Source of the DNA: Reyranella sp.
Lineage (GTDB): Bacteria > Pseudomonadota > Alphaproteobacteria > Reyranellales > Reyranellaceae
NCBI GenBank assembly: GCA_019750135.1
Contig: JAIEOV010000060.1
Location: 1 to 42,153 of the forward strand
Length of the DNA: 42,153 bases
Direction of reading: 5' to 3'
The position numbers were made by a program, and so were the translations under genes. Positions 13,942-28,885 of the stretch are shown one piece after another (within the stretch, counting starts at the first letter, position 1; every line of letters begins with the position of its first letter). Below the pieces are notes generated by a model, which saw nothing but the letters and a program-made list of their open reading frames with translations, had not been told where the DNA came from and did not search any database.

Positions 13942-14517
13942 ATGGCCAACCTGATGCATTCGGCCCGGCTGCTGGTTACCGACCTCGCCTCGACCATCCT
14001 GTTCCTCGTCGTCCTGCTGATCACCAAGGACCTGATGCTGGCGGTGGCGCTGGGCGTCGGGCTCGGCGTGATCCAGATCGGCTGGATGAAGCTGCGCCGA
14101 CAGAAGATCGACACCATGCAGTGGCTCAGCATCGGCCTGGTGGTGGTCTCCGGCATCGCCACCATGCTGACCAGCGATGCCCGCTTCGTGATGCTGAAGC
14201 CGTCGGTGATCTACTGCATCGTCGGCGCCTACATGCTGAAGCCGGGCTGGATGACCCGTTATCTGCCGCCGATCGCCGTCCACCTGGTGCCGGATCTCGC
14301 CTGGACCTTCGGCTTCGTATGGGCCGGGCTGATGTTCGGCTCGGCCGTGCTCAACGTCGTCCTGGCGCTGACCCTCGACCCGGTCAGCTGGTCGGCGACG
14401 ATGTCGATCTGGGGCCTCGCGAGCAAGGTCGCGCTGTTCCTGGTCCAGTACGGTCTGATGCGCTTCGTCGGCGTGCGCCGCGCCAAGGCGGCGATGGCAC
14501 AGGCGGCGTCTACTTGA
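13942..14517 (+). CDS. yciB: Inner membrane protein YciB (intracellular septation protein A family)
   Basis: 191 residues with about five hydrophobic segments. The family pattern is visible in DLASTILFLVVLLITKDLML, GVIQIGWMKLRRQKIDTMQW and the later MLKPSVIYCIVGAYMLKPGWM. YciB proteins are linked to envelope and septum synthesis. GGAGG precedes the ATG by about 8 bases. The last 8 bases overlap the end of greA on the opposite strand. Confidence 0.85.
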   Translation: MANLMHSARLLVTDLASTILFLVVLLITKDLMLAVALGVGLGVIQIGWMKLRRQKIDTMQWLSIGLVVVSGIATMLTSDARFVMLKPSVIYCIVGAYMLKPGWMTRYLPPIAVHLVPDLAWTFGFVWAGLMFGSAVLNVVLALTLDPVSWSATMSIWGLASKVALFLVQYGLMRFVGVRRAKAAMAQAAST

Positions 14518-14983
14518 ACTGGACCGCGACGACCTCGTAGGAGCGCGCGCCGCGCGGCGTCTGGACCTCGACGGTGTCGCCCACCGTCTTGCCGATCAAA
14601 GCCCGGCCGATCGGCGAGGTCACCGAGATGCGGCGCTTGGCGAGATCGGCCTCGTAGGGACCGACGATCTGGTACTTCACCTTCTCGTCGGTATCCTCGT
14701 CGGCCAGCTGCACGGTGGCGCCGAATTTCACGACCTTGCCGGAGAGCTTGCTGAAGTCGATCACCTCGGCACGCGAAATGATGTCCTCGATCTCGGCGAT
14801 GCGGCCTTCGATGAAGCCCTGGCGCTCGCGCGCGGAGGTATATTCGGCGTTCTCGGAAAGATCGCCATGCTCGCGCGCCGCCGCGATCGCCTTGATGATC
14901 GCAGGGCGCTCCACGCTCTTCAGCTGCTTCAGCTCGTCCTCGAGACCTTTCAGTCCCTCGGCCGTCATCGGAACCCGTTCCAT
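14510..14983 (-). CDS. greA: Transcription elongation factor GreA
   Basis: 157 residues from the ATG at 14983 (AAGGAC about 8 bases upstream); an in-frame extension to 15025 would exceed the usual family length of about 158. The N-terminal coiled coil includes MTAEGLKGLEDELKQLKSVE and the tip AREHGDLSENAEYTSARERQ with the acidic D and E that stimulate transcript cleavage by RNA polymerase. The C-terminal FKBP-like domain ends in PRGARSYEVVAVQF. It lies 90 bases downstream of carB on the same strand. Confidence 0.96.
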   Translation of the reverse strand: MERVPMTAEGLKGLEDELKQLKSVERPAIIKAIAAAREHGDLSENAEYTSARERQGFIEGRIAEIEDIISRAEVIDFSKLSGKVVKFGATVQLADEDTDEKVKYQIVGPYEADLAKRRISVTSPIGRALIGKTVGDTVEVQTPRGARSYEVVAVQFK

Positions 14984-15033
14984 TGCGTGATCGTCCTTAA
15001 TGAATCGCGCGGCGTCAACGCCCATCCCCGCCC

Positions 15034-15058
15034 ATCAGAGCGGTTGCATTGCTCTGAT
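15034..15058. repeat. Inverted repeat between carB and greA
   Basis: ATCAGAGC (15034–15041) and GCTCTGAT (15051–15058) are perfect 8-bp inverted repeats with a 9-base loop. No minus-strand T-run follows, so it is a weak terminator candidate for carB; short AGAGC/GCTCT palindromes are common in alphaproteobacterial spacers. Confidence 0.45.
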
Positions 15059-15073
15059 TTTGGGCTCGGAAGG

Positions 15074-18319
<3,246 letters not shown>

Positions 18320-18329
18320 TTTGTCTGTC

Positions 18330-19514
<1,185 letters not shown>

Positions 19515-19713
19515 AATGAATGTCCGCTCTTTCGGCCCAGCCAACCTCGCCCAGGGAGGCGACCTGCGAGCCGGGCGGTTTGTAACCAAGTGGTCGCAGA
19601 GAATCAAGGTGTGAGAGACCGCTAATTAACAAGTGTTTTCAATAACTTATTTGCTTTGCCAACAGCGTCGCAGGCGTTTAGTTTCCGCCCTTCAATCGAT
19701 CGGGACATAAACC

Positions 19714-20172
19714 ATGCTGCGCGACAATCTGAACGAGGCGCTGAAGGAGGCCATGCGCGCCCGCGACATGACCACGGTGGGCGCCGTCCGGCTGATCCTG
19801 GCCAAGCTCAAGGAAGTGGACATCGCGGCCCGCACCGAGGCCAGCCGCGAGGGCGTGGCCGACGACCGCATCCTTTCCATGCTGCAGGGCATGATCAAGC
19901 AGCGCAACGAATCGGTGGTGCTCTACGAGAAGGGCAATCGGCCCGAGCTCGCCGAGAAGGAAAAGGCCGAGATCGCCGTCATTGAGCGCTTCCTGCCCAG
20001 GCAGATGGACGAGGCCGCCGTGGCGGCCGCCGTCGCCGAGGCCGTGGCCTCGACCGGCGCCAAGACGGTCAAGGACATGGGCGGCGTCATGGCCGTCCTG
20101 AAGGGCAAGTACGCCGGCCAGATGGACTTCGCCAAGGCCTCGGCCGCGGTAAAGAAGGCATTGGCCGGGTAG
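19714..20172 (+). CDS. yqeY: GatB/YqeY domain protein
   Basis: 152 residues. The N-terminal LNEALKEAMRARDMTTVGAVR-type helix and the C-terminal helical tail (KDMGGVMAVLKGKYAGQMDF, about 113–132) are those of the YqeY family, related to the tail domain of the GatB amidotransferase subunit. The exact role is unclear; a link to tRNA-dependent amidation is family-based inference. In alphaproteobacteria it commonly precedes dnaG and rpoD, as here. Confidence 0.92.
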   Translation: MLRDNLNEALKEAMRARDMTTVGAVRLILAKLKEVDIAARTEASREGVADDRILSMLQGMIKQRNESVVLYEKGNRPELAEKEKAEIAVIERFLPRQMDEAAVAAAVAEAVASTGAKTVKDMGGVMAVLKGKYAGQMDFAKASAAVKKALAG

Positions 20173-20327
20173 GTTTTCGCACGGTACGCGAAAGAGGAAT
20201 TCGCGCATTTTCCGCATTTCGCGCAACCCCCTTCGCCCTCACCTAACCTCTCGCCCTGATGGGGAGGGGAACACGAGGTGGACTCTATCACCACTTTAGT
20301 GCTCAGTAAATAACTTGGGTATGCTTC
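20173..20327. other. Spacer with degenerate C-rich repeat
   Basis: The spacer contains CCCCCTTCGCCCTCACCTAACC and CCCTGATGGGGAGGGG (about 20227–20271). This resembles the pyrimidine-rich CCCTCACCCTAACC intergenic repeats common in alphaproteobacteria and could fold into a weak stem (CCCT...AGGGG). No gene is seen. Confidence 0.4.
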
Positions 20328-20684
20328 ATGCCCTACGACATTCAGGCCGCTGACGGCATCCGCGTCCTTCTGGGCGACCGGCATGGCGTCGTCGAACGTA
20401 AGATGATGGGCGGCCTCGTCTTCATGGTGAACGGCCATATGTGCATCACGGCGAGTGGCCGCGGCGGCATCCTGGTCCGCGTCGGCCCCGAAGCGCAGGC
20501 CGGCGTCCTGAAAGAGCCGCACGTGAAGCCGATGACTATGGCCGGCCGATCGATGGCCGGCTTCGTGCGTGTCATGCCGGACGGCTATCGGACGGCGGCC
20601 AGCTTGCGCAAATGGGTCAAGCGCGGCGTCAAGTTCGTCGAGTCACTTCCGCCCAAGTCGGCTCGCGGATCGCGCAAACGCTAG
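20328..20684 (+). CDS. TfoX N-terminal domain family protein
   Basis: 118 residues. The segment VVERKMMGGLVFMVNGHMCITASGRGGILVRV (about 22–53) is characteristic of the TfoX/Sxy N-terminal domain, and the C-terminal YRTAASLRKWVKRGVKFVES fits the end of that domain. The TfoX C-terminal domain, needed for competence activation in gammaproteobacteria, is absent, so a competence role should not be assumed. It is inserted between yqeY and dnaG. Confidence 0.82.
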   Translation: MPYDIQAADGIRVLLGDRHGVVERKMMGGLVFMVNGHMCITASGRGGILVRVGPEAQAGVLKEPHVKPMTMAGRSMAGFVRVMPDGYRTAASLRKWVKRGVKFVESLPPKSARGSRKR

Positions 20685-20739
20685 GACAATCCCCGTTATC
20701 CCAGGCCCAAAACTGTGCATCAGACTGTACACTGGGGGC

Positions 20740-22620
20740 ATGGCCTTCCCCCCGGGCTTCCTCGATGAACTGCGCGCGCGCATCAGCCTGTCCGACATCG
20801 TCGGCCGCAAGGTCACGCTGAAACGCAAGTCGGGCGCGGAATATTCGGGCCTCTGCCCGTTCCACAACGAGAAGACGCCGTCCTTCACGGTCAACGACAA
20901 GAAGGCGTTCTTCTACTGCTTCGGCTGCCACGAGAAGGGCGACGCCGTGGGCTTCGTCATGAAGACCGAGGGCCTGTCGTTCCCCGAGGCGGTCGAGAAG
21001 CTGGCGCACGAGGTCGGCTTGCCGGTGCCGCGTGAGACGCCGGTGGATCGCCAGCGCGCCGAGCGCGTCTCGACGTTGCAGCAGGTCGTCGAGGAAGCCA
21101 CGCGCTGGTTCCAGAAACAGCTGCGCCTGCCGGTCGGCCGCCAGGGCCTCGATTACCTGCGCGGCCGCGGCCTCGAGGATGCGGTCATCGACGATTTCCG
21201 CCTGGGCTTCGCGCCCGATTCGCGCGATGGCCTGCTGTCCCACCTCAAGCGCGAGAACGTGCCGGTCGACAAGATCGTCGAGGTCGGGCTCGCCATCCAG
21301 CCCGACGACAACCGCGAGCCGTACGACCGCTTCCGTGGCCGCGTGATGTTTCCCATCAACGACCGGCGCGGCCGCGTCATCGCGTTCGGCGGCCGCGTCA
21401 TGGGCGCGGGCGAGCCCAAGTACCTCAACTCGCCCGAGACGCCGCTGTTCCACAAGGGCGCCAACCTCTACTGCCTCGACCGCGCGCGACAGGCCGCGAC
21501 CAAGGACCAGCCGGTCATCGTCGCCGAGGGCTACATGGACGTGATCGCCCTGCACGGCGCGGGGTTCACCGGCGCCGTGGCGCCGCTCGGCACGGCGCTG
21601 ACCGAAGGCCAGCTCGCCGAGTTGTGGAAGCTCGCCGACGAGCCCTATCTCTGCTTCGACGGCGACAATGCCGGCCGGCGGGCCGCCAGCCGCGCCGCCG
21701 AACGCGCCCTGCCCTTGCTGCGTGCCGGCAAGAGCCTGCGCTTCCTCTCATTGCCCGCCGGCGAGGATCCCGACAGCCTGATCCGCACCCGAGGCGTCGA
21801 CGCCATGCGCCGCAGCCTCGACCTGGCGCGGCCGCTGTCCGACATGATCTGGAGCATGGAGACCGAGGGCAGGCCGACCGACACGCCGGAGCGCCGCGCC
21901 AGCCTGCAGCGCGCCGTCGAGCAGCGCGTGGCCGAGATCGCCGATCCGGTCGTCCGCGACTTCTACAAGACCGACATGCGCGAGCGCCTGAGCCGCATGC
22001 GCCGGCCCGAGCGGGCGCCCTGGCAGCCCGGCCAGCGCCGCCCCTTCCGCGGCCCCGGCCCCGAGCCCGCACCCTTTGCCGCAGGCTCGGCCGCCCGCCG
22101 GGCGGGAACCGACATGGACGGCTCGCGGCAGGAACGGGCTCTATTGGGCGCCCTGCTGGAACGGCCGGCCATGCTGCACGTCCTGGCCGAGGACGTGGCC
22201 GCCTTGACCATCGCCAGCCCGGAGCTGGCCCGGCTGCGCAGCGGCCTGCTGGACGCCCTGTCGTTGGTTTCCGAGGGGATCGACCCGGCCGCCGAGGAGG
22301 CTTTTGCCGCAGAGTCCGATACCCCCCTTGAAGCCAGGCTGATCGAGGAGCATCTGGAGCGCTCCGGCCTCGGCCGGTTGGCCGCCGCCGCCCGCATCCG
22401 GGCCCGGGAGGCCTTCCGGGTCGATCCGGGCGACGCCGATGGCTGGGTGGGCCAGTGGCGCCGGATGGCTCGCCATCTCAGCCAGCTCACGACCGAGCCG
22501 GAGGAGCTGAAACGGGCCGAGGAGGCCCTGGCCGAGGACATGAACGAGGAAAATCTTCGCCGCCTGGAGGCGATCCTGGACCGAATGCGGCGGGAAAGCA
22601 TCGAATCGGGGACGGGGTAG
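20740..22620 (+). CDS. dnaG: DNA primase
   Basis: 626 residues from the ATG at 20740 (G-rich TGGGGGC just before it). DnaG makes RNA primers at the replication fork. The N-terminal CHC2 zinc finger uses C39, H42, C60 and C63 (CPFHNEKTPSF and YCFGCHEKGD). The Toprim core has VIVAEGYMDVIALH (E about 263) and the acidic CFDGDNAGRRA. The C-terminal part is the DnaB-binding region, preceded by a proline-rich linker near 425–455. In-frame codons upstream overlap the TfoX-N gene and are not used. Confidence 0.97.
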   Translation: MAFPPGFLDELRARISLSDIVGRKVTLKRKSGAEYSGLCPFHNEKTPSFTVNDKKAFFYCFGCHEKGDAVGFVMKTEGLSFPEAVEKLAHEVGLPVPRETPVDRQRAERVSTLQQVVEEATRWFQKQLRLPVGRQGLDYLRGRGLEDAVIDDFRLGFAPDSRDGLLSHLKRENVPVDKIVEVGLAIQPDDNREPYDRFRGRVMFPINDRRGRVIAFGGRVMGAGEPKYLNSPETPLFHKGANLYCLDRARQAATKDQPVIVAEGYMDVIALHGAGFTGAVAPLGTALTEGQLAELWKLADEPYLCFDGDNAGRRAASRAAERALPLLRAGKSLRFLSLPAGEDPDSLIRTRGVDAMRRSLDLARPLSDMIWSMETEGRPTDTPERRASLQRAVEQRVAEIADPVVRDFYKTDMRERLSRMRRPERAPWQPGQRRPFRGPGPEPAPFAAGSAARRAGTDMDGSRQERALLGALLERPAMLHVLAEDVAALTIASPELARLRSGLLDALSLVSEGIDPAAEEAFAAESDTPLEARLIEEHLERSGLGRLAAAARIRAREAFRVDPGDADGWVGQWRRMARHLSQLTTEPEELKRAEEALAEDMNEENLRRLEAILDRMRRESIESGTG

Positions 22621-22740
22621 CAGGCACTGCCTGCAAATCAGTGCAGTAACCTCTATCGCGGCTTGAAGTTAAGCCCCATATAGTAGAAGGGTAGTTTTGC
22701 GGGGCCGCCCTCTCCGCCTCCCCTTCTTGCAGTCAATTCC

Positions 22741-22762
22741 ACGGCCCAAACCGGCCGTTTTA
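22741..22762 (+). terminator. Weak hairpin with T-run between dnaG and rpoD
   Basis: ACGGCC (22741–22746) pairs with GGCCGT (22753–22758), loop CAAACC, followed by TTTAATAG. It could partly terminate dnaG transcripts or attenuate entry into rpoD, which starts 27 bases later. The stem is short. Confidence 0.4.
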
Positions 22763-22788
22763 ATAGTTTGTGCACCTAAGGACCAAGA

Positions 22789-24807
<2,019 letters not shown>

Positions 24808-24828
24808 GCGGAGACCAAGACCATCACG

Positions 24829-24859
24829 AAAAAGCCGGGCCCCGCCCGGCTTTTTCTTT
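24829..24859 (+). terminator. Rho-independent terminator of rpoD
   Basis: AAAAAGCCGGGC (24829–24840) pairs with GCCCGGCTTTTT (24844–24855) around a CCC loop, a 12-bp stem with T-run. The A-run on the left makes it potentially bidirectional. Confidence 0.93.
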
Positions 24860-24867
24860 GGCTCGTC

Positions 24868-24964
24868 GCTGGGGTGCGCGACTCCAGTCGCGCGTCCTAG
24901 TCGAGGCAAGAGATGATCGCGCCACTGGAGTGGCGCGCCCCCAGCGAAGACCATGAGCGGGCCA
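24868..24964. repeat. GC-rich palindromic repeat (copy B)
   Basis: It contains GCGCGACTCCAGTCGCGCG and GCGCCACTGGAGTGGCGCGC, each a near-perfect palindrome around CTCCAG/CTGGAG. Bases 24901–24964 match the reverse complement of 40446–40509 at 63 of 64 positions. An ATG inside it (24913) creates a false N-terminal extension of the FkbM gene. Confidence 0.85.
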
Positions 24965-25038
24965 CCCATTGGTCACGTGACGCCCGGGGTCGATTGCCTA
25001 CCATCGCGCTTCCCCAAAACATCTCAGGGAGAGCGGCG

Positions 25039-25776
25039 GTGCTTGCCGGCAACCAGATCACGGCACGTTTCAAGGATGCGCTGCGCCCCTGGGCGTCGGC
25101 CCTGCCCCAGCTCTCGGGACTGCCCTCGTGGTCGCGCACGATGGGCGTTCTCAAGCACCATGGCTTCTCGCCCGTCACCGTGTTCGACATCGGCGTCGGC
25201 TACGGTACGTTTCCGCTCTATCGCGCCTTTCCCGACGCCTTCTATCACCTGATCGATCCGGCCCACGAATCGCTGGCCCACATGCAGCGCCTCGCCAAGC
25301 GACTGCGCTGCCAAGTCCATCCCGTGGCGCTCGGCGACCATGAAGGCACGGCGATGCTCGAGGTCCGAGCCGACATCCAGGAATCGACCCTGCTCGAGGA
25401 AGTCGGCCCGCGCCGCGTGCGCCGTCACGATCGCGTGCCGCTGCGCCGTTTCGACGTGCTGTTCGGTCCGATCATGCGGCCGTCGCTGTGCAAGATCGAC
25501 GTGCAGGGCGCCGAACAGATGGTGCTCGCCGGCATGACCGGCCGGCTCGGCGAGATCGACGCCCTGGTCATCGAGACCAGCACCATCGCCACCGTGCAGG
25601 GAGGCGCCGAGATCGGCGCGATCGTCCGCTTTCTGACCGAGCATGGCTTTGCCCTGACGGATATCGTCGGATTGCGTCGCCGGCCGCTCGACGGTGCGAC
25701 GGCACAGCTCGACCTGCTGTTCGTGCCCAACAAGGCGCCGCCACGCAGCGATCGCCGATGGGCCGCCAGCGCCTGA
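25039..25776 (+). CDS. FkbM-family methyltransferase
   Basis: 245 residues from a GTG at 25039, chosen because AGGGAGAG lies about 6 bases upstream and because the longer frame from 24913 begins inside a dispersed repeat. The SAM-binding motif I is VFDIGVGYGTFPLYRAF (about 46–62). The later PSLCKIDVQGAEQMVLAGM is the FkbM-family signature. Such enzymes O-methylate sugars or other small molecules, and its place just before the polysaccharide region fits a surface glycan target (inference). Confidence 0.87.
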   Translation: MLAGNQITARFKDALRPWASALPQLSGLPSWSRTMGVLKHHGFSPVTVFDIGVGYGTFPLYRAFPDAFYHLIDPAHESLAHMQRLAKRLRCQVHPVALGDHEGTAMLEVRADIQESTLLEEVGPRRVRRHDRVPLRRFDVLFGPIMRPSLCKIDVQGAEQMVLAGMTGRLGEIDALVIETSTIATVQGGAEIGAIVRFLTEHGFALTDIVGLRRRPLDGATAQLDLLFVPNKAPPRSDRRWAASA

Positions 25777-26083
25777 TTGCTACTCGTCAGGGCGGTCAGG
25801 GTATGTGATCATTGCGTGCGTCAGTGGCCATTGCGTGACCCATCGGATGAGAGGTACGCTGCACTTGCGAACAGCGAACGCAGTTGCAACATGCATGTCG
25901 GCAAGGGACGACAGGGTTCACAGCGACGTATCGACAAGAATGATCCTGCGACCTGTTGTCTGTGAGAAGGCAGATGTGCAACCGCCTTGTCGCGCCATCG
26001 TTCAGGCGTCCGTGACAACGGACGTGCCGCAATCGGGCCACATGGCCCCTTTACGGATTCTTCGACGGGTTCAGGTAGGCGGG
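25777..26083. other. 307-base spacer before lipoprotein gene
   Basis: No credible gene was found: short frames here lack family similarity. A 7-bp hairpin (CGTCCGT/ACGGACG, 26007–26024, loop GACA) is present. Base composition is less GC-rich than the neighbours. It probably carries the promoter of the lipoprotein–two-component unit. Confidence 0.45.
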
Positions 26084-26608
26084 ATGACGATCAGGAGCCT
26101 GATGACGCAAACCGTTGGGGTCGGCTTGTTGCTCCTGACCGGCTGCGATGCGGCACGTAGCATGCGAGACGACTTTTCAAGATTGACCTCGTCGCAGCCG
26201 ACGGCGCAGAAATCCCAACCCGCAAGAAGCGTGGCCTCGACGCGGCCACGCACGCCCCCCCCTGCATCGACTTCCACCGATGCACCCGCAGTCGCCGCGT
26301 CGGCGGCTTCGGACGAACCGCCGGCACGCCCCGCCGCTACGGGTGGTCCGGCGCTCTCACTTGCCGGCAAGAGCGAGACGGAGCTGCGTGCCATGCTCGG
26401 CGCGCCAACCAGCGAGGAGGATCGCCCCCCCGGTAAACGGTGGCGCTACCGAGACGGACAATGCACCCTGGATGTCCAGCTCTACCCGGACGTCCAGACA
26501 AAACAGTTCGGAACTCTTGCGTACGAGGTGAAGAGCGATGACAACACCGATGAAGGAAAGCGTGTCTGCATGGCCCAGCTCCAATCCCGCGCCCAGGCCC
26601 GCCACTAG
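26084..26608 (+). CDS. Putative outer-membrane lipoprotein with SmpA-like C-terminal domain
   Basis: 174 residues from the ATG at 26084 (a second ATG at 26102 is also possible). A signal sequence ends in the lipobox LLTGC, so Cys21 would be lipidated. A Pro/Ala/Ser/Thr-rich linker (about 35–85) leads to a folded C-terminal part beginning LAGKSETELRAMLGAP, which resembles the SmpA/OmlA or BamE-type start. The last 71 bases overlap the response regulator start, implying co-expression. A possible envelope-stress sensor partner for the kinase (inference). Confidence 0.7.
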   Translation: MTIRSLMTQTVGVGLLLLTGCDAARSMRDDFSRLTSSQPTAQKSQPARSVASTRPRTPPPASTSTDAPAVAASAASDEPPARPAATGGPALSLAGKSETELRAMLGAPTSEEDRPPGKRWRYRDGQCTLDVQLYPDVQTKQFGTLAYEVKSDDNTDEGKRVCMAQLQSRAQARH

Positions 26609-27335
26609 TTCCGACGTGGAAAAGCGCATCCGTGTCGCCTTCGTCGAGGACGACGATGACTACCGCGAGGCGGTGAGCGGCGAGCTCGCCGACCACGGCT
26701 TCGACGTCACGTCTTTCTGCGACGGCGCGGCTCTTCTGGCTTCGCTCGCCGACGGCGCCGATCCGGAGATCATCATCCTCGACTGGAGCCTGCCCAGCGT
26801 CTCCGGCATCGACCTGCTGCCCCGGCTGCGGCGCAACGGCATTGCGCTGCCTGTCATCTTCCTGACGGGCCGCTCGTTGCCGGCCTACGAGAAGCTCGCC
26901 TTCGACCGCGGCGCGCTCGACTTCGTCGACAAGGCGCGCGGCGTGCCGATCCTCGCCCATCGCCTGCGCCTGATCGCCGACTCCGTGAAGAAGCCGGCCG
27001 AGCCCGAGCTGGTCGACAATTTCCATTGCGGCAGGCTGATGCTGAAGCCTAAGGTCAGCCGTGCCTTCTGGGACGATAGCGACGTCGGGTTGACCCTGAC
27101 CGAGTTCAAGATCGTCCATTTGCTGGCCGCCAATGTCGGCAGCTACGTGACGTATCGGTCGGTCTACGACTGCATGCACTACGTCGGCTTCATCGCAGGG
27201 AGCGGCGAAAATGGCTACCGAACGAACGTCCGCTCTTGCATCAAGCGGATCCGAAACAAGTTCCGAGCCATCGACCCCACCTTTGCCGAAATCGATAACT
27301 ATCAGTCCTTCGGATACCGCTGGGGCAAAACCTAG
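26538..27335 (+). CDS. chvI: ChvI-type response regulator (OmpR family)
   Basis: 265 residues. The receiver domain begins near RVAFVEDDDD (32–41), with the phosphate-accepting D82 in ILDWSLPSVSG and the lysine in FVDKARG. The C-terminal winged helix ends in VRSCIKRIRNKF...IDNYQSFGYRW, very like ChvI. The ATG at 26538 follows GGTGAAGAG; a GTG at 26616 would remove the overlap with the lipoprotein but lacks a ribosome site. ChvI proteins control envelope, acid response and exopolysaccharide genes in rhizobia and Agrobacterium. The next gene is its kinase. Confidence 0.85.
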   Translation: MTTPMKESVSAWPSSNPAPRPATSSDVEKRIRVAFVEDDDDYREAVSGELADHGFDVTSFCDGAALLASLADGADPEIIILDWSLPSVSGIDLLPRLRRNGIALPVIFLTGRSLPAYEKLAFDRGALDFVDKARGVPILAHRLRLIADSVKKPAEPELVDNFHCGRLMLKPKVSRAFWDDSDVGLTLTEFKIVHLLAANVGSYVTYRSVYDCMHYVGFIAGSGENGYRTNVRSCIKRIRNKFRAIDPTFAEIDNYQSFGYRWGKT

Positions 27336-28854
27336 GCCGGAGACAAAACGGAGCTGGCGCCAGGCGATCCGTCGCCTGGTTGCCTCGCTCACGCTCAAGA
27401 CGGTGGCGCTGGTCGCCATCTTCGTCGCCCTGCCGGTCGTCCTGTACGGCCAGTTCGAGAGCGCCGACCGCCAGATGCGGGACCTCGTCACCCGCGCCAT
27501 CCAGGACCGCAGCGCGCTCATCGCCGAAGCCCTGGCGCCCAAGCTCACCAGCGGCGACAAGAACGCTCGCGCCTCGCTCAACGACGATCTCACCAAGTAT
27601 TCAAGCGACGGCACGATCCTGAAGCTGATGTTCCAGCCCGGCGAGGAGCGCCACGCCGGGCGCTTCTATTTCGTCGCCTCGGCGCCCAAGATCCGCGCCG
27701 ACGAGGTCGCCGCCGAGCTCGACGAGCTCGGCCAGCGCGGCATCCTGCAGCGCATCTCCGACGCCTGCATGTGGGATGCCGCCAACGAGATCCGCTACAA
27801 GCAGGCCAACGGCTCGGTCGAGCTCCTGACCTCGATTATTCCGATCCGCGCCGCCGACGGTTGCTGGGTGCTGACCTCGACGCACACCACCTCGGAGTTC
27901 CTCAACACCTCGATCGGCCGGCCCTACTGGGAGACGCGCGAGATCCGCGTCGCCGCCGCGATCTACCTGGTGCTGGCCATCATCGCCCTGCTGGTCGCGG
28001 TCAGCATCCGCGTGAGCCTGCGCCGCTTCCGCGACGTCGCCGCCGAGATCAGCCAGGGCCGCATCGGCGACAACGCCTTCACCCATCGCAACGTCGTGCC
28101 CGAGCTGTCGAGCGTCGCCCGCGACTTCGACAAGCTGGTGCACGATCTTCGCCGCGTCTCCCAGCAGATCCGCCAGAACGCCGAGGACAAGGCGCATTCC
28201 TTCAAGACGCCGCTCGCCACCATCCGCTCAGCCCTCGAGCCGGTGCGCCGCGCCGTGCCGCTCGACAATCCTCGCGCCAAGCGCGCGCTCGAGATCGTCG
28301 ACTCCTCCTTGAAGCGCCTGCTCGACCTGGTGATCGCCGCCCAGCGGCACGACATCAGCACCGCCGAGCTGATCGAGGCGCCGCGCCTGCCGACCGACTT
28401 CACCCAGCTGGTCGGCGACGCCGCGTTGCACTTCCGTGAGATTCTCGCGACCAAGGATATAAGGCTGATCCGCCGCCTCGACGAGCGCGCCATCGTGCGA
28501 GCCGGCCAAGGCATGCTCGAGACGGTCCTCCAATGCGTGCTGGAGAACGCCATCAGCTTCTCGCCGCGCGGCGGCACGATCATCGTCACCCTGACGGGCA
28601 ACAGCGAGACCGTCGAGTTGCAGATCGATGACGAAGGACCGGGCGTCGATCCGGGCAAGATCCCGCACATGTTCGAGCGCTATTTCTCGTCGCGTCCGGA
28701 AGATGACCAGAATGCGCCGCCTTCGGGGCACGCCGGTCTCGGCCTCTGGATCGTCCGACGCAACGTCGAGACGCTGGGCGGCCGCGTCGCCGCCGCCAAC
28801 CGCATCGGCGGCGGCCTGTCGATCTCGATCTCCCTGCCGCGCAACGGTTCGTAG
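27211..28854 (+). CDS. chvG: ChvG-type sensor histidine kinase
   Basis: 547 residues. The ATG at 27211 has AGGGAG 8 bases upstream and lies inside the response regulator gene, so 125 bases are read in two frames. Order: cytoplasmic tail, membrane helix (about 60–80), periplasmic sensor (81–245), second helix (about 247–266), HAMP, then the H-box with H329 in DKAHSFKTPLATI. The ATPase domain has N-box QCVLENAISFSP, DEGPGVDPGKI and HAGLGLWIVRR. The overlap and order match ChvI/ChvG pairs. The kinase probably senses periplasmic state and controls the polysaccharide genes downstream (inference). Confidence 0.85.
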   Translation: MATERTSALASSGSETSSEPSTPPLPKSITISPSDTAGAKPRPETKRSWRQAIRRLVASLTLKTVALVAIFVALPVVLYGQFESADRQMRDLVTRAIQDRSALIAEALAPKLTSGDKNARASLNDDLTKYSSDGTILKLMFQPGEERHAGRFYFVASAPKIRADEVAAELDELGQRGILQRISDACMWDAANEIRYKQANGSVELLTSIIPIRAADGCWVLTSTHTTSEFLNTSIGRPYWETREIRVAAAIYLVLAIIALLVAVSIRVSLRRFRDVAAEISQGRIGDNAFTHRNVVPELSSVARDFDKLVHDLRRVSQQIRQNAEDKAHSFKTPLATIRSALEPVRRAVPLDNPRAKRALEIVDSSLKRLLDLVIAAQRHDISTAELIEAPRLPTDFTQLVGDAALHFREILATKDIRLIRRLDERAIVRAGQGMLETVLQCVLENAISFSPRGGTIIVTLTGNSETVELQIDDEGPGVDPGKIPHMFERYFSSRPEDDQNAPPSGHAGLGLWIVRRNVETLGGRVAAANRIGGGLSISISLPRNGS

Positions 28855-28885
28855 TGCTGACCGGCTCTGTGCGTTGAGTTCCTCG

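Noticed and set aside
22661..22684. Heat-shock (sigma-32) promoter before rpoD, from CTTGAA and CCCCATATA
   Set aside because: The two boxes are only about 6 bases apart instead of the 13–17 needed.
24913..25038. N-terminal extension of the FkbM gene from the ATG at 24913
   Set aside because: The added 42 codons lie largely inside a dispersed palindromic repeat; a GTG with a ribosome site at 25039 fits the family.
25777..25965. A 62-codon frame after the FkbM gene
   Set aside because: No ribosome site, no family similarity and unusual composition.
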